Assembly (NCBI RefSeq): GCF_000753795.1
Contig: NZ_JPEO01000001.1
Coordinates: forward strand, 550,402-614,401
From: Shewanella mangrovi
Lineage (GTDB): Bacteria; Pseudomonadota; Gammaproteobacteria; Enterobacterales; Shewanellaceae
Direction: 5' to 3'
DNA length: 64,000 nt
Shown piece by piece: positions 1 to 8,196 of this stretch. Position numbers and translations under genes: made by a program. A model generated the notes under the pieces. It had not been told where the DNA came from. It did not search any database and saw only the letters and a list, made by a program, of their open reading frames with translations. Position 1 is the stretch's first letter; each line of letters starts with the position of its first letter.

Positions 1-687
1 CCCAAATCCGTTCCCGATAATCCCGAACTTTGCCTCGCATCTATGGGGAACTATGTGTTCAATACTGAGTTCCTGTTTGAACAGTTGCGCAAAGATGCGC
101 AAAACGCGGAATCACGCCGTGATTTTGGTATGGATATTATTCCTTCAATCATTGAACAACATAATGTTTACGCCTATCCGTTCCGCAGCGCCTTCCCTAA
201 TGAGCCCGCTTATTGGCGCGATGTGGGAACCTTAGATTCATTCTGGTTAGCCAATATGGAGTTGTTGTATCCGACACCGGCGCTCAACCTTTACGACGCC
301 AAATGGCCCATCTGGACCTACCAAGAGCAATTACCCCCTGCCAAGTTTGTGTTTGATGATGATGGTCGTCGCGGCATGGCGGTGGATTCGGTGGTGTCCA
401 GTGGTTGTATTATTTCCGGGGCAACGGTACGCCACTGTGTATTGTTCAACGAAGTGCGGGTTTGCTCCTACTCACTGGTTGAGGATTCGGTGATCCTGCC
501 CGATGTGGTGGTGTTGCGTAACTGCAGAATTAAAAAGGCAATTATCGATCGCGGTTGTATTATTCCCGAGGGAATGGAGATAGGCTTTAACCATGATCAT
601 GACCGAGCTAAAGGCTTTAGAGTCTCCAAAGATGGGGTCGTGCTGGTCACTCGAGATATGCTAGGCCTGCCAGTGGGATATGAATAA
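1..687 (+). CDS. glgC: Glucose-1-phosphate adenylyltransferase, C-terminal part (5' end outside window)
   Basis: The reading frame is open from base 1, so only the last 228 codons are present. GlgC makes ADP-glucose from glucose-1-phosphate and ATP, the committed step of bacterial glycogen synthesis in the cytoplasm. The visible part matches the end of the catalytic domain ([12 protein letters not shown], then [16 protein letters not shown]) followed by the C-terminal left-handed beta-helix ([28 protein letters not shown]) and the closing VLVTRDMLG motif, all close to enteric GlgC. The stop codon TAA shares its last A with the ATG of glgA, so the two genes are probably translationally coupled. 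The start and the allosteric N-terminal region cannot be assessed. Confidence 0.96.
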   Translation, partial: PKSVPDNPELCLASMGNYVFNTEFLFEQLRKDAQNAESRRDFGMDIIPSIIEQHNVYAYPFRSAFPNEPAYWRDVGTLDSFWLANMELLYPTPALNLYDAKWPIWTYQEQLPPAKFVFDDDGRRGMAVDSVVSSGCIISGATVRHCVLFNEVRVCSYSLVEDSVILPDVVVLRNCRIKKAIIDRGCIIPEGMEIGFNHDHDRAKGFRVSKDGVVLVTRDMLGLPVGYE

Positions 688-2279
688 TGCAGCAATCGCC
701 AAATGCGCGTGAAGTGTTGATGTTAGCGGCAGAGAATGCCGCATTGAAAGGTGGAAAAGTGGGAGGAATGGCTGATGTGATTCGGGATCTTCCCGGCGCA
801 TTAGCCAAGCAAGGCGTCACCGCCCATATTGTGATGCCCGATTACGGTTTTCTCGCCAGAGAGCAGCAAGCGGAATATATGTGCGAGTTCCCAGTGCATT
901 TCGATAGCGGTCATTTTTTAATGAAACTTTATCGTATGCCAAACCCGCAGCAACAAGGCGCGCTAATCTATTTGTTAGCGCACCAAATGTTTGTCTCTCC
1001 TGGACATGCAATCTATACGCAGGACGCCCCCGGACGTCCATTTGCCACCGATGCAGGAAAGTTCGCGCTCTACTGTACTGCTGTTGCCACCGCCTTGTGT
1101 GCTGGCTTTATTCCGATGCCAGCACGTTTTCATTTGCACGATTGGCATTGTGGTTTTTTTGCTATGTTGCGCCACTATGTTGCAGAGTATCACGCGTTGC
1201 AGGATGTACCTGTGGTACTGAGTATTCACAATTTGGCGATGCAGGGAATTCGTCCGCTTCGTGGTGATATCTCATCGCTGGAAGCTTGGTTCCCTGAGCT
1301 ACTGAGGTTACCTCAACATCAATTAAACCCGGTGATTGATCCGCGCTACCCAGATTGTGTCAATCCGTTGCGGGCGGCGATTACCCTAAGTGACGCAGTT
1401 CATCTCGTGTCGCCCGGTTACGCAGAAGAGGTGTTGCAACCCTCGCAGCATGAGCAAGGCTTCTTTGGCGGTGAAGGGTTAGAGCTCGATCTGCAATATA
1501 TTCAACGAAAAGGTAAGCTATACGGCATCCTCAATGGGTGCGAATATCCTGAGCAACCGACCACTGAACAAGAGCGCGAGAAAACCAAACGTAAGTTAGT
1601 GTCGCTCGCTAACGAAGCGCTCATGTATAAACTCGGTTTCAGCGAAACTGTTCACCCATCGGAATTGATTGCGCAAATTCGCTTGTTTCAGCAGCGTCGA
1701 CCTAAAAGCTTTTTGATGACCTCTGTTGGTCGTTTAACGGATCAGAAGATGCTGTTGCTACGCCAACCTTGGCAAGGTTTGATTGTGCTCGATGGGGTGC
1801 TTAAGCGACTGAAACAGTGGGACGAAAAAGCACGCTTTTGGCTGCTTGGCAGCGGTGATGATGCGATTGCGCGCCAGTTTAGTGAAGTCGCTGCGCGACA
1901 TGATAATTTTCTGTTTATCAACGGCTACCATGAAGAGCTTTCCAATGCCCTGTATCAGTGCGGTGACCTGTTCATGATGCCAAGTTCATTTGAACCCTGC
2001 GGTATCAGCCAGATGTTGGCGTTGCGAGATTCACAGCCCTGTTTAGTGCACGGTGTCGGCGGATTACGTGACACTGTGGTTGATGGCAAAAATGGCTTTA
2101 CCTTCAGTGGTGATAATCTGCAAGAGCAGGCGGCAGAGTTGCTCAATACTCTCGACCGTGCTCTCAGTCTCTATGGCTCTCCACCGTGGCAGACTATGGT
2201 GAAAAACGCGGGCGGCTGTCGTTTTGACTGGCAAGCCAGCGCTAAGCGTTATGTGGATGAGTTATATGGATTTGCTTGA
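687..2279 (+). CDS. glgA: Glycogen synthase (ADP-glucose type)
   Basis: This 530-residue GT5 glycosyltransferase transfers glucose from ADP-glucose to growing alpha-1,4-glucan chains. The N-terminal ADP-glucose-binding loop is KVGGMADV (residues 24-31; the usual form is KTGGLADV), followed by DLPGALAKQG. The C-terminal Rossmann half has SVGRLTDQK and the catalytic/nucleotide motif SSFEPCG (E at about residue 436), then HGVGGLRDTV. The start overlaps the glgC stop by one base, which supports a glgCA operon. The region between the two domains (about residues 270-340) is less like enteric GlgA, and the protein is about 50 residues longer than the E. coli enzyme. Function is confident from the motifs and the glgC neighbour. 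Confidence 0.95.
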   Translation: MQQSPNAREVLMLAAENAALKGGKVGGMADVIRDLPGALAKQGVTAHIVMPDYGFLAREQQAEYMCEFPVHFDSGHFLMKLYRMPNPQQQGALIYLLAHQMFVSPGHAIYTQDAPGRPFATDAGKFALYCTAVATALCAGFIPMPARFHLHDWHCGFFAMLRHYVAEYHALQDVPVVLSIHNLAMQGIRPLRGDISSLEAWFPELLRLPQHQLNPVIDPRYPDCVNPLRAAITLSDAVHLVSPGYAEEVLQPSQHEQGFFGGEGLELDLQYIQRKGKLYGILNGCEYPEQPTTEQEREKTKRKLVSLANEALMYKLGFSETVHPSELIAQIRLFQQRRPKSFLMTSVGRLTDQKMLLLRQPWQGLIVLDGVLKRLKQWDEKARFWLLGSGDDAIARQFSEVAARHDNFLFINGYHEELSNALYQCGDLFMMPSSFEPCGISQMLALRDSQPCLVHGVGGLRDTVVDGKNGFTFSGDNLQEQAAELLNTLDRALSLYGSPPWQTMVKNAGGCRFDWQASAKRYVDELYGFA

Positions 2280-2348
2280 CTGAGTGATAGTTCGGGCGCT
2301 GTGCTAAACTTGACTTAATCGCTTCATTTTAAGGGTTATAAGTCGTAA

Positions 2349-5300
2349 ATGGCGCCCAATATTGTGCTGGTCATTGTCCAAAATGCTGCGCTTTTATTAG
2401 TCTTGGTCATTGCTTACGAAGCGATTCCGCTTAATAGCAACTCCCGCTATAAATACGCTTGGCAACTGCTGGCCGGTGTCATCATTGGCGGTCTCTGTAT
2501 CGCTTTAATGCTGACACCTTGGCGGCTAGATTCCGGTATCATTTATGATGGTCGTGCCGTTTTGCTCTGCATGGCCGGGCTATTTTTTGGTGCAGTCCCC
2601 GCGCTATTTGCCGCGCTCATTGCCTCTTGGTTTCGCCTCTCTATTGGCGGTATTGGTGCCGAAGCCGGAATGGCCGTTATCTGGGCGTCGGTGCTGGTAG
2701 GGCTGATGTGGCGTTATTGGCGCCACTACCGTCACGAAGTGTTGCAAAGCATCAACATCGGCGAGTTGTTGCTGTTTTCAATTGTGGCGCAACTGCCCAT
2801 ATTAACCGCGAATCTGCTATTGCCTGCCGATATCGCCATCGAAGTGATGTTCTCGTTGGCATGGCCTGCTTTCACCATATTCCCTCTATCAAATGCCTTA
2901 CTAGGTTTCTTGTTGTCGCAGCGACTGCAACATAAGCTGGATCAGAAAATTAAACTGCAAGATGAGTTTCTGTTTCGTTCACAATTTGATGTCGGCAACA
3001 TCGGCATTTCTATTGCCAATGCTGATATGCATTGGCTCAAGGTTAACCCGGGCTTATGCCGCATGTTGGGTTATAGCGAAGAAGAAATGCTGGCGATGAC
3101 CTGGGCCGATGTTACGCATCCGCAAGACTTAAAGACCGACCTTACCCAATATCAGCGCATGATGGCTGGCGAAATCGATTCTTATGAATTGGAGAAGCGT
3201 TTCATAAAGAAGAACGGAGAGGTGGTCTATTGTCAGATCACCGTTTCGTGTAAAAGACAGGCAGGTGCGGTTGCACTGGTTATTGCGGGTTACATTGACG
3301 TCACGGTTGCCAAAGTGGCAGAGCAAAAGTTGTCAGCCAGTTATGATGAATTGGAACTAGTATTGGCGAGCAGTGGTTTAGGTTACTGGAATTGGCATAT
3401 CCCGACCGATAAATTTGTGGTCGACCAACGCTCTGCGGAAATTATGAGGTGCTCTCTAGAGACGCTGCTGAAGGGTGGCAAACAGTTGTGGTACAGCACG
3501 ATTGAACCGCGCGATCTCAAATCCCTATTGCATCAGTTAGATTTACACCTTGAAGGCAGAACGCCGCACTTTAGCTGTGAATTCCGTTTTCAGCGCTTTG
3601 ATGGGCAACAACGTTGGATGCGCGTTAATGGCAAAGTAACCGAACGCAGCGACCAAGGCGCTGCTATCAATATTTGCGGTGTGCATGAAGATATTACTGA
3701 GCAAAAGCAACGGGAGCACTCGCTACAGCTTGCGGCCTCTGTTTACAAGCACAGCACTGAAGCAATGACGGTCACCAATAGCAAAGGCCAAGTCCTCAAT
3801 ATTAATCCTGCATTCTCTGCGATAACCGGTTTTCGAGAGCAAGACGTGATAGGACAGCACGTCAGTTTGCTAAAAAGCCAGCACCACAGCGCGGAAGATT
3901 ATCGACATATTAGACAAGAGCTTAACCGCGAGAAACGTTGGCAAGGTGAGCTCTGGTTAACCTGCAAAGATGGCCACGAAATTATTGTGTGGATATCGAT
4001 TAATACCTTGACCGATAAAGAGGAACACGATCAACGCTGGGTGGCTTTGTTTTCTGATATCACCGAGAAGAAAAACAGTGAACGTCTGATTTGGCAGCAG
4101 GCAAATTATGATCCGTTAACCGGATTGCCGAACCGCCGCATGTTCTTGGAACAGATGAGCAGTGAAATTCGTAAAGCTCATCGCCGTAGTTCAAAACTGG
4201 CATTGCTGTTTTTAGATTTGGATTACTTTAAAGAGGTGAACGATACCCTCGGGCACGATATGGGCGACCGTCTGTTACAGCAAGCCGCGAAACGACTGAA
4301 AACCTGTGTGCGTGAATCGGATCTCGTCGCACGTTTGGGCGGCGACGAGTTTACGCTGTTGCTGATGGATGCCAATGACAGCAAAGGGATTGAGCGCGTT
4401 GCGCAGCAGATCTTACAGCAACTTGCCGAACCGTTTCAGTTAGGTGATGAAAACGCTTATATCAGTGCCAGTATTGGTATCACGTTATTTCCTGACGATG
4501 GTGCCAGCGAAGAGATATTACTGAAGCATGCGGATCAGGCGATGTATGCCGCGAAAGAGCAAGGTCGTAACCGCTTCAACTACTTCACTCACTCAATGCA
4601 GCAACAGGCGCGCTATCGGATGAAACTTATCCAAGAGTTACGAGAAGCGGTCACAGGCAATCACTTTGAGATCTATTATCAGCCGATTACCGATCTCAAT
4701 ACACAGCAGGTGGTGAAGGTGGAAGCATTAATCCGTTGGCCACATGCGCATCGAGGTCATATTCCTCCCGCTGAATTTATTCCGGTCGCGGAAGACACTG
4801 GCTTGATTATTGATATTGGTGATTGGGTGTTCTATCAGGCCGTACAGCAAGTGGTGGCTTGGCGAGAGACATACGGCATAGATATTCAAATCAGCATCAA
4901 TAAGTCGCCAATTCAGTTTCGCGATGAAGGCGCGCGTTTTGACGCTTGGTTAAACTACCTAACGCAGAATTCGGTTGCTGGTGGCAGTATTTGCATTGAG
5001 ATCACCGAAGGCTTGTTGCTTGAAGCCAATGACAATGTTTCCACAAAACTGCTGCGTTATCGCGATGCTGGAGTACAAGTGTCGTTAGATGACTTTGGTA
5101 CTGGCTACTCGTCATTGGCCTATCTAAAACGGTTTGACATCGATTACCTTAAAATTGATCGTTCGTTCACCAATCAACTTGATGTCGACGAAAATAATGT
5201 CACCTTGTGCGAGGCCATTATTGTAATGGCACATAAGCTCGGTATTAAGGTGATTGCAGAGGGGGTAGAGAGCCAGCAACAAGCCGATATTCTTAAGGGC

Positions 5301-5402
5301 ATGGGCTGCGATTATGCGCAGGGATATTTCTATTCTCACCCTTTGCCTACCGAGCAGTTTGAACAAGCATACCTTAAACATAATAAGCGCTTACGTGGTT
5401 AG
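2349..5402 (+). CDS. LytS-type membrane sensor with three PAS domains, GGDEF and EAL
   Basis: This 1017-residue cyclic-di-GMP signalling protein begins with about 200 residues of hydrophobic helices. They resemble the 5TM receptor module of LytS-type histidine kinases (DGRAVLLCMAGLFFG, then ALIASWFRLSIGG). Three PAS regions follow, at roughly 205-315, 330-440 and 450-565. The GGDEF domain (about 580-735) has an intact GGDEF signature at 664-668. The EAL domain (about 755-1005) keeps EAL at 792-794, the EITEG glutamate, DDFGTGYSSL, KIDRSF and EGVE, so both catalytic halves look intact. It starts 69 bases after glgA on the same strand. Net activity and ligand cannot be told from sequence; many such dual proteins act mainly as phosphodiesterases. 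Confidence 0.9.
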   Translation: MAPNIVLVIVQNAALLLVLVIAYEAIPLNSNSRYKYAWQLLAGVIIGGLCIALMLTPWRLDSGIIYDGRAVLLCMAGLFFGAVPALFAALIASWFRLSIGGIGAEAGMAVIWASVLVGLMWRYWRHYRHEVLQSINIGELLLFSIVAQLPILTANLLLPADIAIEVMFSLAWPAFTIFPLSNALLGFLLSQRLQHKLDQKIKLQDEFLFRSQFDVGNIGISIANADMHWLKVNPGLCRMLGYSEEEMLAMTWADVTHPQDLKTDLTQYQRMMAGEIDSYELEKRFIKKNGEVVYCQITVSCKRQAGAVALVIAGYIDVTVAKVAEQKLSASYDELELVLASSGLGYWNWHIPTDKFVVDQRSAEIMRCSLETLLKGGKQLWYSTIEPRDLKSLLHQLDLHLEGRTPHFSCEFRFQRFDGQQRWMRVNGKVTERSDQGAAINICGVHEDITEQKQREHSLQLAASVYKHSTEAMTVTNSKGQVLNINPAFSAITGFREQDVIGQHVSLLKSQHHSAEDYRHIRQELNREKRWQGELWLTCKDGHEIIVWISINTLTDKEEHDQRWVALFSDITEKKNSERLIWQQANYDPLTGLPNRRMFLEQMSSEIRKAHRRSSKLALLFLDLDYFKEVNDTLGHDMGDRLLQQAAKRLKTCVRESDLVARLGGDEFTLLLMDANDSKGIERVAQQILQQLAEPFQLGDENAYISASIGITLFPDDGASEEILLKHADQAMYAAKEQGRNRFNYFTHSMQQQARYRMKLIQELREAVTGNHFEIYYQPITDLNTQQVVKVEALIRWPHAHRGHIPPAEFIPVAEDTGLIIDIGDWVFYQAVQQVVAWRETYGIDIQISINKSPIQFRDEGARFDAWLNYLTQNSVAGGSICIEITEGLLLEANDNVSTKLLRYRDAGVQVSLDDFGTGYSSLAYLKRFDIDYLKIDRSFTNQLDVDENNVTLCEAIIVMAHKLGIKVIAEGVESQQQADILKGMGCDYAQGYFYSHPLPTEQFEQAYLKHNKRLRG

Positions 5403-5474
5403 TACGCCTAATGGCTTTACGCAGTTTTGTTTGCCGAAAGCACCTTTGCCTAAGTACACTTAGCCCAATTTTAG

Positions 5475-5603
5475 CGTCTGCTGCAGCCTATGACGTTTTC
5501 TGGTCTTATCGCTCGCTAGTGATAGTGCCAATAACGTCATCTCTTTTGGCTATTCCCGATTAATGCTCGGGTCACAGCATCCTTAGCAAGGCACTAGCAG
5601 ACG
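5475..5603. other. Nested inverted-repeat element (possible structured RNA or small palindromic element)
   Basis: This fills most of the 218-base gap before the CobW gene. Outer arms CGTCTGCT (5475-5482) and AGCAGACG (5596-5603) are perfectly complementary. Inside lies a long hairpin with base ATGACGTT (5490-5497) / AACGTCAT (5533-5540) and an upper stem TGGT/GCCA plus TATCGCT/AGTGATA closed by loop CGCT. A second hairpin is CCCGA/TCGGG (5555-5571), and a third is CCTT/AAGG (5581-5591). Together they form a four-way junction of about 129 bases. No T-tract follows on either strand. I do not recognise it as a known riboswitch, and the strand of action is uncertain. Confidence 0.5.
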
Positions 5604-5620
5604 AATTTTATTTTCTCCCT

Positions 5621-6688
5621 ATGGATAAGCTCATGATCCTCGCCAATATCCCCACCAATGTGATTACCGGCTTTTTAGGTGCGGGTAAGACCACTTTTAT
5701 CCAAGCGCTATTAAAAGCAAAACCCGAACATGAAACTTGGGCAATATTGGTTAATGAATTCGGTGAGATAGGTATCGACGCGAGTTTGATGCAAGGTTCT
5801 GACTCTGTCGTTATTCGGGAAGTCGCGGGCGGCTGTTTATGCTGTGCTGCTGGCGTGCCACTGCAAGTGGCGGTAACGCAATTACTCGCTAAAGCTAAAC
5901 CTCAGCGTTTGGTTATTGAGCCAACGGGGCTAGGGCATCCACAGCAGATCATGCAGGTATTGGCGTCGTCGCAATTTCAGCAAGTGTTGACGTTGCAAAG
6001 CAGCTGTTGCGTGGTCGACCCGCGTTCGTTACAGGATAAACGTTATCGTGAACATGAAACGTTTTTGGGGCAGTTAGCCAGCAGTGATATCTGTCTGTTG
6101 AGTAAGGCGGATTTATGGTCCGATAGCCTTAATGTAGCGGCAGCCTTGGCATTACTTCCTACTGAACTCGTGCCTGCCACTCGTTATCAATGGAGTCGAG
6201 AACAAGCGATTGATAACGCTTTACTCGAACGACTGATGCAGCCTAGTGATGTTGTAAAGCGTCAGCAATCTCAGCCGAAAATGCGTCGAAGCGCCAGTTT
6301 GATGTCTACAAATGTCACCACAGGTTTAGGCGTGGCAATACCAAGTGATGATGGAGTGGAAACATCATTTGATGAGTTAGGGATCATCTTTAAGCAACAA
6401 CAGGCGGAAGGACATTTCAGTTACGGTTGGCGTTTTAGTGCCGATTGGGCCTTCGCGTTTCAGGCATTAATGCAGTGGATTGAGTCGCAGCCATGTGAGC
6501 GTCTTAAAGCCGTGATGATTACCGATGAAGGCATTATTGCGGTGAATCGCCTACAGCAGGAAATGACGCTTGCAGAAGTGGATGATGCCATGGAGTCACG
6601 ACTGGAGATCATCAGTCAGTGCTCATTGGATGTTGAAGTGTTGCACCAGAGCTTAATTCAATGTCGCTGGCTGGAGTCTTATCTGTAA
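5621..6688 (+). CDS. CobW/COG0523-family metal-chaperone GTPase
   Basis: This 355-residue G3E-family GTPase has the P-loop GFLGAGKTT (17-25), the NEFGEIGID region, the CxCC metal-binding motif GGCLCC (C72, C74, C75), the IEPTGLGHP switch motif and SKADLW near residue 165. A C-terminal CobW_C-like region follows about residue 250. Members insert or deliver metals (zinc, cobalt, nickel) to client enzymes, and the CxCC site suggests zinc or a similar ion. ATG at 5633 is an alternative start, preceded by GGATAAG. The stop abuts the ATG of the MATE gene with no spacer, so the two are very probably one transcript. The client is unknown; no Zur site or cobalamin gene is seen nearby. Confidence 0.85.
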   Translation: MDKLMILANIPTNVITGFLGAGKTTFIQALLKAKPEHETWAILVNEFGEIGIDASLMQGSDSVVIREVAGGCLCCAAGVPLQVAVTQLLAKAKPQRLVIEPTGLGHPQQIMQVLASSQFQQVLTLQSSCCVVDPRSLQDKRYREHETFLGQLASSDICLLSKADLWSDSLNVAAALALLPTELVPATRYQWSREQAIDNALLERLMQPSDVVKRQQSQPKMRRSASLMSTNVTTGLGVAIPSDDGVETSFDELGIIFKQQQAEGHFSYGWRFSADWAFAFQALMQWIESQPCERLKAVMITDEGIIAVNRLQQEMTLAEVDDAMESRLEIISQCSLDVEVLHQSLIQCRWLESYL

Positions 6689-8071
6689 ATGAGTGCGAAC
6701 TTTGCAACAACGCCTGAGACGGCAAGCGTGATGGATGCTAGCCAAGATGACATGGCAACACAACCCGTTGCTAAGCTGTTTTGGCGCTACGCGATGCCAA
6801 CCGTGGTGTCGATGTTGGCCACTGGAATTTATGTCACCGTTGATGGCATGTTTATTGGGCATTTTCTCGGTGAAACAGGCCTTGCGGCAATTACGCTTGC
6901 CTATCCGGTTGGAGCAGTGATCTATGCCATTGGGGCATTGGTGGGTATGGGCAGTGCCGCACTTGCTTCACTACAACTAGGCAAAGGCAATATCCTCGCC
7001 GCGCGGCAGATCGTTGGTAATAGCGTGCTGGTGTCAGTCATTGCCGGTGTTCTACTCGCGGTTGTCGGCATTAGTTTTAGAGAGCCAATCCTGCAACTGA
7101 TTGGGGTTACGGGGGAAGTCCTACGTTATTCCAAGTCCTATCTATTCTGGTATTTCCTGCTGAGTGTGTTTCCGGTGTTGTCGATGACCTTCACTGCGAT
7201 GTTACGTAATGATGGTTTTCCTGGACGTGTCACGCTGATTCAAATCGGCTGCGGTGTACTGAATATCGTGCTTGATTGGCTGTTGATTGTGGTGATTCCG
7301 TTGGGGTTTGCCGGTGTCGCCATCGCCACCATGTTGTGTCAGGGCGTGGCGGCATGGCTATGTATGCGTCACTTTTTTGCTGCTGATTGCCGTTTGCGTA
7401 TTGGTCGCGAGCAGCTACGGCTTAACTGGCAGTGGACGCAACAGATGCTGCGTCTGGGGTTGCCTAGCATGATGATGACGCTGTATCTCTCTGTGGTGCT
7501 GACGCTGCATAATCTCGCGTTTCTCTGGCAAGGTTCAGCAATCCATTTAGCAGCTTATGGTGTGGTGAGTTACACCGAAGCGATGTTTTATCTCATCTTT
7601 GAAGGTATTGCCCTCGGCACGCAACCTATCCTCAGTTTTAACGTCGGCGCGGGACTATTCCATCGAGTGCGCCAAACCGTCAAATTGGCACTAGGGCTGA
7701 GTTTAGTGGTGGCGTTTTTAGGCATGAGTTTGATCTACAGTAGACCGGAATGGTTGGTATATCTGTTTGCTGGTGATAATCCACAGCTAACACCTTATGC
7801 CGTTGACGGCATGTATCTCTATTTTTGGGGCTTGCCGATGGAGGGCATGGTGTTAGTTGGCGCCAGCCTATTTCAAGCGATGAATCGCCCTAAAGAGGCC
7901 AATCTGCTCACGGGCAGTAAGTTAGTGTTAATCGCCATACTGCTGGCGGTGTTGGGCACACTATTTGGCGTTAGCGGAGTATGGATCTCCTTGTCGTGTT
8001 GTAGCACTATGTTGGCGCTGTGGATGCTACGCAAATTTGTGCTGTTACAACAGCGAATGTTGGCAAGTTAA
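6689..8071 (+). CDS. MATE-family multidrug/cation efflux transporter
   Basis: A 460-residue inner-membrane protein with about 12 hydrophobic helices in two repeats, the usual MATE length and layout. After a polar N-terminus of about 25 residues it reads KLFWRYAMPTVVSMLATG, IYVTVDGMFIGHFLG and GLAAITLAYP, typical of the MepA/DinF-like branch. MATE proteins export cationic drugs or metabolites in exchange for Na+ or H+. ATG directly follows the stop of the CobW-family GTPase gene, indicating translational coupling. Substrate cannot be predicted. No clear terminator is seen in the 125 bases downstream. Confidence 0.9.
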   Translation: MSANFATTPETASVMDASQDDMATQPVAKLFWRYAMPTVVSMLATGIYVTVDGMFIGHFLGETGLAAITLAYPVGAVIYAIGALVGMGSAALASLQLGKGNILAARQIVGNSVLVSVIAGVLLAVVGISFREPILQLIGVTGEVLRYSKSYLFWYFLLSVFPVLSMTFTAMLRNDGFPGRVTLIQIGCGVLNIVLDWLLIVVIPLGFAGVAIATMLCQGVAAWLCMRHFFAADCRLRIGREQLRLNWQWTQQMLRLGLPSMMMTLYLSVVLTLHNLAFLWQGSAIHLAAYGVVSYTEAMFYLIFEGIALGTQPILSFNVGAGLFHRVRQTVKLALGLSLVVAFLGMSLIYSRPEWLVYLFAGDNPQLTPYAVDGMYLYFWGLPMEGMVLVGASLFQAMNRPKEANLLTGSKLVLIAILLAVLGTLFGVSGVWISLSCCSTMLALWMLRKFVLLQQRMLAS

Positions 8072-8147
8072 ATGTCCAGCCCATCGAATAATGGCAGGAT
8101 AAAAGTTGCCAGTTTTACGTTCCTAACAGGCCATGCAACTATAAAAG

Positions 8148-8163
8148 TGTGATATAAATAACA
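8148..8163 (+). promoter_or_regulatory. CRP-like binding site upstream of ndh
   Basis: TGTGA-TATAAA-TAACA matches 9 of the 10 conserved bases of the CRP half-sites (TGTGA-N6-TCACA) and is flanked by A/T-rich bases as in the full consensus. It lies 33 bases before the GTG start of the NDH-2 gene, so it would overlap or follow the promoter. Activation versus repression cannot be judged. Confidence 0.4.
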
Positions 8164-8196
8164 TAATTCAATTAAGGTTCATGGGGGATAAAAGTT

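Noticed and set aside
5475..5603. Cobalamin riboswitch upstream of a CobW-family gene, or an integron attC site
   Set aside because: There is no B12-box-like sequence or the conserved core of the cobalamin riboswitch, and the outer arms lack the GTTRRRY/RYYYAAC ends of attC sites; no integrase is present.
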